Source of the DNA: JABWCQ01 sp964587105 | GTDB taxonomy: Bacteria; Electryoneota; RPQS01 | Direction of reading: 5' to 3' | Assembly (NCBI GenBank): GCA_964587105.1 | Contig: CAZPKG010000014.1 | Coordinates: forward strand, 1-64,000 | DNA: 64,000 nt | Shown: positions 1 to 9,025 of the stretch, piece by piece | How the letters are laid out: each line of letters starts with the position of its first letter | How positions within the stretch are numbered: the stretch's first letter is position 1 | The notes under the pieces: generated by a model | Database searches by the model: none | What the model saw: the letters and a program-made list of their open reading frames with translations, nothing else | What the model was told of the DNA's origin: nothing | Position numbers and translations under genes: made by a program

Positions 1-69
1 TAAAAACGGTCGTAAATGAAAGGCCGTAACCCCTTCTGAGCTACGGCCTCTAACAATGCAAAGTTTGCA

Positions 70-103
70 CACCGACGGTTTTTGACTGTCGGTGTTTTAT
101 TTT
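70..103 (+). terminator. Rho-independent terminator of a gene left of the window
   Basis: A perfect 7-bp stem (CACCGAC at 70-76, GTCGGTG at 88-94) encloses an 11-nt loop and is followed by TTTTATTTT. The orientation fits a plus-strand gene ending before position 1. A second perfect stem, GGCCGTA at 22-28 with TACGGCC at 42-48, lies just upstream and may belong to the same 3' end. Confidence 0.75.
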
Positions 104-445
104 CGGCGGCTTATCAATTCATTCCGTAGATGGTGAAAATGTCGGCTTGCTACAGCATTTTTTTCCCAACTCAAGTCACATCAAGAAATTGATAAGTTCA
201 ATAAAACAAAAATAACATTTGCGCAAACGTTCAAAATTTCATATATTATGATTATGCTGAAGATAAGAACCCGACCCCGCCAAAGCCCCCGCGCCAGCGC
301 AAATCCCGCTTAACAAGCGGTTGTGAAATAAGGTGCACCCTCGAAAATTAACCTCCGCTTAAACAAACACTCCCGTTCCGCCAATTGTTAGCGTTTCACA
401 CAGAAACAACCTCTTACAACCCCTCCTCGCCTCTCAAAATCCCCC
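104..445. other. Gene-free stretch, AT-rich then C-rich
   Basis: No convincing coding region is seen between the terminator ending at 103 and the terminator of the minus-strand cytochrome operon at 446-482. It contains one promoter-like pair on the plus strand (219-247). The open frame on the plus strand from 385 runs antisense into the cytochrome gene and has no family features, so it is not taken as a gene. Confidence 0.5.
219..247 (+). promoter_or_regulatory. Weak promoter-like pair without a downstream gene
   Basis: TTGCGC (219-224) and TATATT (242-247) are separated by 17 nt, the same spacing and -10 element as better promoters in this window. The -35 matches the consensus at only three positions and no plus-strand gene follows, so this may be chance in AT-rich DNA or the promoter of a small transcript. 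Confidence 0.25.
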
Positions 446-482
446 CAAAAAAACGCGGCGACTCTCTCTCAAGCCGCCGCGT
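446..482 (-). terminator. Terminator of the multiheme cytochrome operon
   Basis: Read on the minus strand, ACGCGGCG (482-475) pairs with CGCCGCGT (460-453) across a 14-nt loop and runs into a tract of seven T (453-447). It lies 29 bp past the stop of the last cytochrome gene and fits the 3' end of the whole minus-strand operon. Confidence 0.75.
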
Positions 483-510
483 CAGCGCAATGGGTCCAGC
501 GTCACGCTGG

Positions 511-3009
511 CTATCTGAACATCGAACTCAGAATAAACACAAGGAGAACCAAGCCCGTCGCAAAAGCCAACCAACCCCATGTAGAGAGTGCAATCTTATG
601 CCATCTCTTCATCGGCGGAACAATGTGATGTTCCAATTTTCCTTCGGCGATAAGCTGTTCAATTTCTCGCGGACGCTCGCGTTCAAGTTCTTCAGTTGAT
701 TCGCGTCCCGTGAAAATGACGTCGTCAAACGGGAACTTCGACGGTCTCAAATGGCCGTTAAAGAAGTGTACCGTAAAGATGAATGCGGTTGCCAACAGCG
801 CTTCTTCGCTGTGTACGATGTGAGCAAGATTAATCATCCAGCCGGGCAGAAGCTGTGTGAAGAACTCCGGATACCACAGAATAAATCCGCTCGATCCGAT
901 AATCACCACACCCCAGAACACCGCGAAGTAGTCGAACTTCTCCCAGTAAGTGAACTTGCCGAATTTCGGCTTCGGTCCCAGCCACAGGAAGTAGCGGAAG
1001 TGATTGAAAATGTCCTTCGCATCCTGAAGCTGCGGAACCATCGAGCCGTCACCCCAGAACAAACCTTTCTTCCGCTTGATTAAGCTTGCATAGAGCAAAC
1101 TAATAACGTGCAGAACAAAGGTGGCGATCATCAGAATTGCGCCGAAACGATGCACCAAGGCCATCGTCCGCAAATCAATCAAGTGGCTTGTAATCCAGTA
1201 AGCCGCCTCAGAATGTGAGAACTTGAGCGGCAATCCCGTCATCGCCTGAAGCAGGAAACTCGATGCCAGCGTGATATGCAGCGTTCTCTGCCACGGATCA
1301 AATCTCCGCACCCACTTCCTCATCGCCTCCGGAGCGCGCTTCGGACGGCCTTCCGCAAATCCTCGAATCAGCCACAGTAATGTGTGCAGTCCGAAAAATC
1401 CGAACACTCCAAACAAGAGCGAAGTCATAAACTTCTCAGCGAACGTCACGTTACGCTGCGGAGCCGTTGCGCCTTCGCCGCCACCGTGCGGGTCGTAATG
1501 TGACAGGAACTGCACGAAATTCTCGTTGGCGTCCTTATGACACCGCGCGCAAGTTTGAACAATCTTCTCGCGGCTGATCTTGGACTCGGGATCGTCCTGC
1601 TTGCGAATGTCGTGATTGCCGTGGCAATTCACGCACGTCGCAAACTCGTCACCCTGATACCCTAAGTTGTAGGCCTGTCCGTGATACGTTCGTTCATACG
1701 AGCGCACCACCTCCGGATTCAACTGGAATTTCAAAGCGAAATCGCGATTGCCGTGACACTTGCTGCACATATCGATAATGTGCCGCGGCCGCATGTCATC
1801 GCTGACCTTCTTGATATCCTTCTCACCGTGACACGTTATGCACGTCGGAGCCTCAGTGTGACCCTTGGCGCGTGCGATACCGTGCTCGGACTTCATGTAC
1901 TCCTGATACTCCTTTGAGTGGCAGTTTTCACACTGCATTCTCAAATTCGACTTCGGTTCTTCACCTTCGACCTTGCGGTTAAAGTGATAGACGTGACACT
2001 GCGTGCAGTTGGCAACCCCGCCCGCCTCAGTTTGCGTCATCACCTTACCGTGTGCCAAAAACTCCTTCGCGTGCCGTTCACCCTCGTGACAGCGGTTGCA
2101 CGTCGCAGGAAGCTCTTCGCGGAAAATTCCGCCCGAAGCGTGCACCATCTGCGTCTGGTGTCCTGTGTGGCAAGCCACACACGTCATCAGCCGCGCGTCA
2201 ACGCTATCCTTTCGGTGGAGCGATTCTTCATAACCCTTGTGGCATGTCGCGCAAAGCGCGTCAAGCCTTTCCACCGAGGTATGCGAGGCCGAATCACCGG
2301 GGGACAATACGCCGTGTTCGCCGTGACAGGTCACACAATTCGGAGCATTCTCATCTCCGCTTTGCAGCTTGTGGTAGTGCTGACTGGCCAAGTAATTCTT
2401 GGTTTCGCCCTTGTGGCACTCCATACAGCCCTGCACGGTGTACTCACGCCAATCGGCCACCGACATGCTGTCGCGCCGAGATTTGAAGTGCGGGTCGTGG
2501 CACGACGTACAGCTCATCTGCGCGCCAGCGGCTTTGCCCGTGCGCGAGTGGACGCTTTGATTGAACGCTTCCAATTCGCCACGGTGACAGATTCCGCAAA
2601 CGCGACGAGAGTCGGCATGTTCTGTGATCTGATGCGAGCCGTGACAATCGGAGCATTCAGGCACTCCGCGGAAACCCATGGCATTGAGCTTGTTGAAGAA
2701 GCCCGCCATGAATTGTTTCATCTGACCTTCGTGACAACCTCCGCAGTTAACTTCTTTGGGTCGGTTGTGAGGGAAATCCGCGCCTTTCAGGTCAGCGTGG
2801 CAATCGATGCAATCGAGCCCTTCGTGAACAGAGCCTTTCAAACTGTCGGTTGTGACACACAGCATTTTCTTGCCGGTCAACGTCTCAGTTGAAAGAGTGG
2901 CGTCGCTGTGGCAATCCATGCAGTCATTGTTCGTCTGTGCGCCGATCGGCACATAGAAGAGCAAGACTGCAAGCAGCACAATGGTGTTTCTGACAGGGTG
3001 TTTCATCAA
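511..3009 (-). CDS. 17-heme cytochrome c fused to a membrane cytochrome b (copy 2)
   Basis: An 832-residue protein with a Sec signal peptide (about residues 1-24), 17 CxxCH heme c motifs between residues 30 and 491, and a C-terminal membrane part with about six helices (near 527-548, 577-597, 617-641, 693-715, 736-755, 807-829). Histidines in helices 2, 3 and 5 (motifs RTLHIT, ALVHRF, VLHV, FTVHFF) resemble the heme b ligands of formate dehydrogenase gamma and hydrogenase cytochrome b subunits. The likely role is electron transfer between the quinone pool and periplasmic hemes; the partner is not identifiable. It starts 9 bp after its paralogue at 3019-5505, with the same architecture, and is the last gene of the operon. 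The c and b fusion in one chain differs from the standard Hmc complex, where these are separate subunits. Confidence 0.85.
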   Translation of the reverse strand: MMKHPVRNTIVLLAVLLFYVPIGAQTNNDCMDCHSDATLSTETLTGKKMLCVTTDSLKGSVHEGLDCIDCHADLKGADFPHNRPKEVNCGGCHEGQMKQFMAGFFNKLNAMGFRGVPECSDCHGSHQITEHADSRRVCGICHRGELEAFNQSVHSRTGKAAGAQMSCTSCHDPHFKSRRDSMSVADWREYTVQGCMECHKGETKNYLASQHYHKLQSGDENAPNCVTCHGEHGVLSPGDSASHTSVERLDALCATCHKGYEESLHRKDSVDARLMTCVACHTGHQTQMVHASGGIFREELPATCNRCHEGERHAKEFLAHGKVMTQTEAGGVANCTQCHVYHFNRKVEGEEPKSNLRMQCENCHSKEYQEYMKSEHGIARAKGHTEAPTCITCHGEKDIKKVSDDMRPRHIIDMCSKCHGNRDFALKFQLNPEVVRSYERTYHGQAYNLGYQGDEFATCVNCHGNHDIRKQDDPESKISREKIVQTCARCHKDANENFVQFLSHYDPHGGGEGATAPQRNVTFAEKFMTSLLFGVFGFFGLHTLLWLIRGFAEGRPKRAPEAMRKWVRRFDPWQRTLHITLASSFLLQAMTGLPLKFSHSEAAYWITSHLIDLRTMALVHRFGAILMIATFVLHVISLLYASLIKRKKGLFWGDGSMVPQLQDAKDIFNHFRYFLWLGPKPKFGKFTYWEKFDYFAVFWGVVIIGSSGFILWYPEFFTQLLPGWMINLAHIVHSEEALLATAFIFTVHFFNGHLRPSKFPFDDVIFTGRESTEELERERPREIEQLIAEGKLEHHIVPPMKRWHKIALSTWGWLAFATGLVLLVFILSSMFR

Positions 3010-3018
3010 TCGGATCGT

Positions 3019-5505
3019 TTATTTGTGATTCGATTCGGTATCGGTTTTGGATTCGGACTTTGCTTCACCTGAGTTGTCCGCCGCTTCGCCACCGGGCGAA
3101 GTGAGCTTGTCATACCAACGGCCATGACGGTGCTTGACAAGATCAAGCGAGATCTTTCCGGTCAGCCACGTCCAGCTCATCGGGTATTCTTCCGGATGGA
3201 AAATCACGAAGAAGAAGTGCCACACGACAATCGCAAGAGTGGCGAGCCACGCTTCGTAAAGGTGAATGGTCTGACTGACAGGTACGGCCCATGACGGAAT
3301 AATTGGTGAAAGTTGAGCCGGGAACCAAAGTACAAATCCGGTGGCAATCATCAGAATTGTACCCCAGATCAAAGCCCAGTACTCAGCTTTCTGCGAGTAG
3401 TCGTAACGGTCGAACTTTGGCGCGTCTTTCTTCTTGTTCATGTGATAGGCCATGTTGTCCGTCATCTCGGTGAGATCGGACTTGCCGGGAAGCAGTGCGT
3501 TCCATTCTTCGCGGCCACGACGGGTCATAAATAGATAGACAACGTGATAGACCGAGCAACCAATCAGACCGACAGCCATGATTCGGTGTGTGACACTGCG
3601 GACGCCTTCGGTGAAACCGATTGACGAAAGCAGCTTCACCCACCACGCATCGGGGAATTTCAACGCAAAACCTGTCACCGCCAGCATTATAAATGTGACA
3701 GACAAGGCCATGTGCTGAATAATCTGGTGACGGTCAAACCGAGTGACTTTCTTGCCTGCGGTCTGATGCTCTTTGGCTTTCGCAAGGTGGTAGTTCAAAA
3801 TCACAAGATTGTGAATAATCATACCACCAATCACGACAAAGATCATAATCCAGTAGATTCTGGCAATCCACCAATTCACGCCGCCTTCGACAGGTTGGAG
3901 GGCTTTGTGTGTATATGATTGCGCAAAATTCGCGTCAGCCTTGGGATGACACTGCCCGCATGTCTTGACGACGTTTGCAGGGTGAATCATGGAAAGGCTG
4001 TCGCTCAACGTGCGGACGTCATGTGCGCCGTGGCAATCGTTGCAGGTCGCCGTCGTCGCGCCCTTGCCTTGCGAGGCCAAGCCGTGATAGCTGTCCGTAT
4101 AAGTTGAGACGACGTCCGGCGACAATCCGTATTTACGAATGATGTCCGGATTCTCGTGGCACTTGCCGCAGGTTTCCGCCGCAATGCGGGCATGACTGAC
4201 TTTGCTCTTTGGGTCCTTTGGAGAAATCAGCAAATGCTCGCCGTGACAGCCGGTACACGTCGGGCTGTCATCAATCCCGCTCATCATCGCACGATAGTGA
4301 ATGGATTGCTGATACAGATCCTGTTCTTTATCGTGGCACTTACCGCAAGTCTTATCGATGTTGTGCTGTGCAATTGTTGATTCGGGATTGTTGCTGCCGC
4401 GAATCGCATGACCGCCGTGACAATCGATACATACAGGAACCTTCGTATTGCCCTGCTTCAAGAGTTTACCATGAGTACTCTCAAGGTAATTCTCAAACGA
4501 CCTTGGCAGCCTTACGTCCGGGTCCAAGCCGATACCGATCTGACTATGGCACTTGGCACAAGTTTCGACTTGATTTGAGCGGTGCATGGGCGACTCAGGA
4601 TCGGAAACTCGCTGAATGTTATGCGCGCCGTGACAACTTTCACACCGCGGCGCACGCGGCGATCCGCTTTCGAGTGCGTACTTGTGCAGACTCATATTGT
4701 AACGCTTCACCGATTCAGCATGGCACGCTCCGCAGGTCGCCTCTGCGGGAGACTCGTTTGTCACCCGCAGAGTCGTGTCGGACGGCGCTCTGCTTCGATG
4801 TTCGCCGTGACAATCGTAGCAATGTGACAGGTTACGGCCTTCATTAAATTGGCCGTGCACGGATTTCTTGAACTCGTCGCGAATCTCCGTGTGACAATTC
4901 AAACATGCTTCTTCCAACTTTGCCGGTTGACGGTCTTCAGCGTGTACCGAGTGCGCCGTATGGCAATCGGTGCAACCGGGCAAACCCTCTTTGCCTGCTT
5001 TGGCAAGTCGTCCGTGAATACCTACATCGTAGCTTGCATAGGCGGCGACGCGGCCGCGATTCGGCGAGTGCATCTTGTTGTGACACTGCTCACACGTGCG
5101 GTCAATCTTTGCTTTTGAGACTTTGGAGTCGCCGCTGGATGGCGCGGGGATATTGTGCGTGCCGTGACAAGCCGCGCACTTTAGAACGCCTTCGTGCCCG
5201 CCCTGAGCAACCTGCGCGGCAGCATCTTTATGGCAAGCGGCGCAATTAACAGCGGCGAGTTTTTCATTGTGCGGGAAATCGTCAAAGCCTTTCAGGTCGG
5301 CATGGCACTCGACGCACGCAAGTTTCGCGTGGCGCGAAATCTTGAGTGAATCTGCCGTCACACAAAGCGAGGAAACGGAACCGTCGGGGTTTGTCCGGGT
5401 TAACGTAGCATCGGAGTGGCAATCCACACATGCGGCGTCATCACCTGCATAGGCAGGTAATGCCAAGATCGCCAAGAGTAGGATTGGAAGAAGAATGCGT
5501 TTCAT
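3019..5505 (-). CDS. 17-heme cytochrome c fused to a membrane cytochrome b (copy 1)
   Basis: An 828-residue protein with signal peptide MKRILLPILLLAILALPAYA, 17 CxxCH motifs from about residue 26 to 520, then five predicted membrane helices (near 547-569, 595-616, 640-660, 708-728, 748-770). Histidines in HQIIQHM, THRIM, YHVVY, TIHLYEA and VVWHFFF are candidate heme b ligands. A charged Ser/Glu/Lys tail ends the chain on the cytoplasmic side. It follows the 13-heme cytochrome by 2 bp, so the two are probably co-translated, and it precedes its paralogue by 9 bp. The family role inferred is quinol-linked electron transfer into or out of a periplasmic heme wire. The terminal electron partner cannot be read from the sequence. 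Confidence 0.85.
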   Translation of the reverse strand: MKRILLPILLLAILALPAYAGDDAACVDCHSDATLTRTNPDGSVSSLCVTADSLKISRHAKLACVECHADLKGFDDFPHNEKLAAVNCAACHKDAAAQVAQGGHEGVLKCAACHGTHNIPAPSSGDSKVSKAKIDRTCEQCHNKMHSPNRGRVAAYASYDVGIHGRLAKAGKEGLPGCTDCHTAHSVHAEDRQPAKLEEACLNCHTEIRDEFKKSVHGQFNEGRNLSHCYDCHGEHRSRAPSDTTLRVTNESPAEATCGACHAESVKRYNMSLHKYALESGSPRAPRCESCHGAHNIQRVSDPESPMHRSNQVETCAKCHSQIGIGLDPDVRLPRSFENYLESTHGKLLKQGNTKVPVCIDCHGGHAIRGSNNPESTIAQHNIDKTCGKCHDKEQDLYQQSIHYRAMMSGIDDSPTCTGCHGEHLLISPKDPKSKVSHARIAAETCGKCHENPDIIRKYGLSPDVVSTYTDSYHGLASQGKGATTATCNDCHGAHDVRTLSDSLSMIHPANVVKTCGQCHPKADANFAQSYTHKALQPVEGGVNWWIARIYWIMIFVVIGGMIIHNLVILNYHLAKAKEHQTAGKKVTRFDRHQIIQHMALSVTFIMLAVTGFALKFPDAWWVKLLSSIGFTEGVRSVTHRIMAVGLIGCSVYHVVYLFMTRRGREEWNALLPGKSDLTEMTDNMAYHMNKKKDAPKFDRYDYSQKAEYWALIWGTILMIATGFVLWFPAQLSPIIPSWAVPVSQTIHLYEAWLATLAIVVWHFFFVIFHPEEYPMSWTWLTGKISLDLVKHRHGRWYDKLTSPGGEAADNSGEAKSESKTDTESNHK

Positions 5506-5507
5506 GA

Positions 5508-6626
5508 TTATTTTTTCGTCTTCGCGCCGGGAAGAGACGCGGGATAAGAAATGTCAGCGTCGTGGCAAGCCGTACAGCTTGGTGCGACCGCAAAATTACG
5601 ATTAACGTGGCACTCTTCGCATGAAACATCGCGATGTGTTTCATTCAGGGCAAAGCCCGTGCGATCGTGCTTGAATGTATTTTGATCCCACGACTTGTGA
5701 CAGGTCGCACAGTCGTTGGAGGGCTTAGTAAAGTGGAACGGCGTACCGTGGCAGCGCTTGCACGAGAGTTGACTATGATATGACTTGAGCGGCCAGCCGG
5801 TGCGGTCATGTGAGAACGCTTTAGCCTCGCTCTTCAAGTGGCATTGATCACAGCTCATCTCCGCGTGGCATTGATTACAAATTCCATGCAACGCTTCTTC
5901 GGTGTGACGAATCTCAGTTGACGTGTCTTTCTCTTTGGCGTGACACGATCCACACCCTTCAGCGTGGTGGCACGACGCGCAATCGATACCGTATTTCTCA
6001 GTATGATTGCGATGGAACAAAGTGACAACTGTGCCGCCGCCGTAAGTTGATTTCCAGACTTTCTTCTCAGGTTCAATTAGACCTTTGAATCGGCTGCCGG
6101 ACTTCGGCATTTGCGGATGCGGTTTTGCAACAGTCTCTTGACCCTTCTTGACGTGACAAATTTCGCACGCCGTATCATGTCCCCAATCCTGATGGCAACC
6201 TAAACACTGACGGTGATAGGCGCCCTTAAGACTGGGCTGTTCGAGATTTTCATCTGCTGCATCGGCTGGATGGCAGTTCTTGCAAGCCGTGATGCCGCCG
6301 ACTTCCTGAAAGTGATGGCAATCCTGACAGCCGCGATCCATCGAGGTCATTTCGGCATGCAGGCGATGGGAGAAATCAACCGGGCCGTATTCGAATTCGA
6401 TTTCGTTGATCGAAATCTGATCCGGACCCATCTTCAAATCTTCAGGCGAGACTCGCGGTCGCGGACAGCCGCGCAGGCAAGGGTCGTCTTTTGTTGGTGT
6501 GCTGCAAACGTGGCACTCGCCGCAACCGTTGGTTGATTTGGTCGGCTGTAAGTTAGCTTTTGAGAGTGCCGGATCGCTATACAGAAGCAGCGCGAGGAGT
6601 GTAGCGATTAAGTAAGTTATTTTCAT
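5508..6626 (-). CDS. Periplasmic 13-heme cytochrome c (HmcA-like, class III type)
   Basis: A 372-residue secreted protein with signal peptide MKITYLIATLLALLLYSDPA and 13 CxxCH motifs. Many extra His residues sit in HxxH-type spacing (for example FSHRLHAE and LFHRNHTE), as in class III multiheme cytochromes with bis-His ligation. A non-heme Cys-rich stretch near residues 41-54 (CSTP, CLRGC) follows the first heme motif. There is no membrane anchor. The position, after the NrfD-type subunit and a small membrane peptide, matches the place of a soluble electron shuttle or HmcA-like subunit. It is probably translated with the downstream 17-heme gene, whose start is 2 bp away. Confidence 0.8.
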   Translation of the reverse strand: MKITYLIATLLALLLYSDPALSKANLQPTKSTNGCGECHVCSTPTKDDPCLRGCPRPRVSPEDLKMGPDQISINEIEFEYGPVDFSHRLHAEMTSMDRGCQDCHHFQEVGGITACKNCHPADAADENLEQPSLKGAYHRQCLGCHQDWGHDTACEICHVKKGQETVAKPHPQMPKSGSRFKGLIEPEKKVWKSTYGGGTVVTLFHRNHTEKYGIDCASCHHAEGCGSCHAKEKDTSTEIRHTEEALHGICNQCHAEMSCDQCHLKSEAKAFSHDRTGWPLKSYHSQLSCKRCHGTPFHFTKPSNDCATCHKSWDQNTFKHDRTGFALNETHRDVSCEECHVNRNFAVAPSCTACHDADISYPASLPGAKTKK

Positions 6627-6656
6627 GGCCGGATCGCTCCGACGCTTCTTTGTAGT

Positions 6657-6779
6657 TTAATGACGTTTAGGCCGCGAGTTCAGGGCTTTCCAGAAGAAAA
6701 CGAAGGAGATCAATCCGACGATTGCCGTGACATATTCTCCGGCCTGAGTGACTAACGTGAATTCATGAAGTGTATGCAT
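6657..6779 (-). CDS. 40-residue single-span membrane protein of the electron-transfer operon
   Basis: Starting at ATG 6779, with AGGAAGG about 9 nt upstream, the frame encodes 40 residues: a short amphipathic start (MHTLHEFTLVTQ), one hydrophobic helix around residues 16-31 and a basic tail ending RPKRH. It lies between the NrfD-type subunit (16 bp away) and the 13-heme cytochrome (30 bp), all on the same strand. Hmc operons encode a very small membrane subunit, HmcD, at the equivalent place, and that is the best comparison, based on position, size and topology rather than on clear sequence identity. The good ribosome site and operon position argue that it is real. Confidence 0.65.
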   Translation of the reverse strand: MHTLHEFTLVTQAGEYVTAIVGLISFVFFWKALNSRPKRH

Positions 6780-6795
6780 AGTTTGTCATCCTTCC

Positions 6796-8040
6796 TTAGT
6801 GCTCATCGCCTGCGTAGTCAGGATGCTGCAATAGGATCGGCATACGATTTACGACGAACTCATAAATCAACACGCCGACCGTGAATATTGTAATCGTAAC
6901 GGCGATCTCTTTCCAATGCGGGAAGTAACGCTCGGCGGCATTGTAGTTGAGCGCTACGGTCGAGACATTCAATCTGTTCAACACAAGACCGCAAACTGTC
7001 CAAACACCTGCGACACGTGCAATGGTCGCATTGAGATTGCGCACAGCATACATGAACAAGAATGCGGGAGCGAGAATGAAGCCAAATATCTCAACCAAGA
7101 ACCAAAGACCGTAGCCGGACGCAAACAACAACGACCATTGATGCTCATGTGCAATGCCGATAATCTTAAGCCAAAAATACATGAAGAGCACCAACGCGCC
7201 GCCTTTGGCCAAACCGAGAATCAGTTTGTCGAGGTCGCGATGGCTCATGTGAGCTGTCTGCATTTTGAAATAGCGGTGCGCGAGGCTTGCTTCGACGATT
7301 ACCATGCCGATACCGCCGGAAACTGCGGAGATGATGAAGAAGACCGGCAGATACATACTGTACCACAGCGGATGCAACTTCCCCGGAGCAATCAAGAGCA
7401 GAGCGCCGAGCGATGATTGATGCAGCGTCGAAAGCACGACGGCCATGACGGTTGCTCCAAGCGCAAGACGAACGGCCCAAGCGCGGAGTCTCTTCGCTCC
7501 GAGCCATTCAAAGAGCGGCGGCAGGAATTCAACGAACTGGCAGCCGAGATAGAGCGCCACGCACCAGCCGACTTCAAACATCACTGAGCTTGTGCCGAGC
7601 GAGACGAACATCGGATAGGGGAGACGCCACGGGCGGCCTAAGTCGAACGCGAGACCAACGACTACAAGGATGTAGCCCAAGAATCCTGTCAGAACCGCAG
7701 GTCGGACGAGCGGCTTATATTCTTTCATGCCGAAGATATGAACTATCGTCGCCATGGTGAAGCCACCTGCGGCCAGCGCAACACCGCAGAGCACGTCAAT
7801 ACCGATCCAGATCCCCCACGGGTTGGTGTCGGTGAGATTCGTAACGGCGGCGAGTCCGCCGGTGAAACGCTGGAACGTGACAGGCAATCCGACTGCAAGG
7901 ATTGCCCAAGCGATCATGTGACCGGGAGTCACGAGACTTTTGAAATAATCACGCGGAGTCATGCCGAGAAAGATCTTGTCCCGCATGAAATTCGGCGCGA
8001 TCATCGGTTGACGACTAACGGGAGCGGTAAGCGTAGGCAT
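6796..8040 (-). CDS. NrfD/HmcC-type integral membrane quinone-interacting subunit
   Basis: A 414-residue protein with about ten predicted membrane helices, no heme motif and the family segments of NrfD/PsrC subunits (NPWGIWIGIDVLCGVALAAG near residue 72, GHMIAWAIL near 37). Such subunits bind quinone and pass electrons to a periplasmic ferredoxin-like partner. The ATG overlaps the stop of the upstream iron-sulfur gene as TAATG, so the pair is translationally coupled. Together they form the core module also found in Hmc, Qrc, Tmc, Psr and alternative complex III. Here the partners are multiheme cytochromes, which favours an Hmc-like role over a reductase with a molybdenum subunit, since none is present. 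Confidence 0.88.
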   Translation of the reverse strand: MPTLTAPVSRQPMIAPNFMRDKIFLGMTPRDYFKSLVTPGHMIAWAILAVGLPVTFQRFTGGLAAVTNLTDTNPWGIWIGIDVLCGVALAAGGFTMATIVHIFGMKEYKPLVRPAVLTGFLGYILVVVGLAFDLGRPWRLPYPMFVSLGTSSVMFEVGWCVALYLGCQFVEFLPPLFEWLGAKRLRAWAVRLALGATVMAVVLSTLHQSSLGALLLIAPGKLHPLWYSMYLPVFFIISAVSGGIGMVIVEASLAHRYFKMQTAHMSHRDLDKLILGLAKGGALVLFMYFWLKIIGIAHEHQWSLLFASGYGLWFLVEIFGFILAPAFLFMYAVRNLNATIARVAGVWTVCGLVLNRLNVSTVALNYNAAERYFPHWKEIAVTITIFTVGVLIYEFVVNRMPILLQHPDYAGDEH

Positions 8041-8993
8041 TACTTCTTCTCCCTATGGTTGTCAGAGTGTGTGTGATTATCAGTATGTTTGCCGTTCTGT
8101 TTGGCCAATTCATCTTTGCGTTTCGTGAACAGATAGATGCTCAGGAAGAACGCGGGCCAGATGGCCATGACAAGCGGAGCGGCAGATAAGTAATTTCGTG
8201 TGAGCGAAGGATAAGGTGTCGTGCCTAAGTCTGTGCGGAAACCGATCTCTTCAAAGGGTTTCTTTGAGAGATACATCCAGCTTGTCCCGCCGACTTCGTG
8301 TTCACCGTAGATGTGATCCACATATTGGTCGGGATGGCGGGCGATTTTTTGGCGGGCGACCTTGATCAGGTCTTCGCGGCGGCCAAAGGTCATCACTTCG
8401 CGCGGGCAAGCTTCAACACAGGCAGGCGGGCGGCCTTCTTTCAGGCGGCTTTCAAAACAAAAAGTGCACTTTCTCACGCGGGGGTGTAGTGCACTCTGGT
8501 ATTCATAGGTAGGAACATCGAACGGGCAGGCTACCATGCAGTAGCGGCAGCCGATGCACACGCTCGCGTCGTAAACAACCGCGCCTTGATCTGTTTTGGT
8601 GAAGGCTTTGACCAGACAAGCGGAAGCACACGCGGGTTCGTCACAGTGCATGCACTGTTTTTTGACGTAGATCGGCGTGTCCTCGGTTTCTCCGGGGAAT
8701 CTGTTTACGACGGTGAATTGGTTTGGATGAGTACGACGGCGTTCATCAAAGACGGACGCGTCTTCGGGCGGTTTTTCGAGCGGGGGGAGATTGTGCTCTT
8801 TCGCGCAGGCGAGTTCGCAACGACGGCAGTTATGTCCGATGCACTGAGTGGTGTCCACAAGGACACCGCGACGGTCGGGATTTCCCGAAAACTCCTCGAC
8901 ACTCGCGAGGGAATCGCTGGGTATCGAGCCTGCAGCGACTCTGACAGCCGCAACTCCGGCAAGCTTAAGGAAGTCTCTGCGATTAATGTTCAT
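8040..8993 (-). CDS. Tat-exported four-cluster [4Fe-4S] subunit (HmcB/DsrO-like)
   Basis: A 317-residue protein starting with a twin-arginine signal (RRDFLK, residues 5-10). Four cysteine groups follow, each with four Cys: CIGHNCRRCELAC, CMHCDEPACASAC, CIGCRYCMVAC and a split group with CTFC and CVEAC. This is the usual ligand set for four [4Fe-4S] clusters. A hydrophobic segment near residues 273-291 would anchor the C terminus, followed by a Lys/His-rich tail. The family moves electrons between an NrfD-type membrane subunit and periplasmic cytochromes. It is the first gene of the tight operon; a GGGGGAAAT ribosome site precedes it and a CRP/FNR-type palindrome lies about 40 bp upstream. Confidence 0.88.
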   Translation of the reverse strand: MNINRRDFLKLAGVAAVRVAAGSIPSDSLASVEEFSGNPDRRGVLVDTTQCIGHNCRRCELACAKEHNLPPLEKPPEDASVFDERRRTHPNQFTVVNRFPGETEDTPIYVKKQCMHCDEPACASACLVKAFTKTDQGAVVYDASVCIGCRYCMVACPFDVPTYEYQSALHPRVRKCTFCFESRLKEGRPPACVEACPREVMTFGRREDLIKVARQKIARHPDQYVDHIYGEHEVGGTSWMYLSKKPFEEIGFRTDLGTTPYPSLTRNYLSAAPLVMAIWPAFFLSIYLFTKRKDELAKQNGKHTDNHTHSDNHREKK

Positions 8994-9025
8994 TGTATTT
9001 CCCCCTTCACTTGGCTCTCAGCTTA

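Noticed and set aside
1918..2892. Long plus-strand open frame of 324 codons
   Set aside because: It lies fully antisense to the 17-heme cytochrome gene, has no signal, domain or ribosome site, and is explained by the codon pattern of the heme gene.
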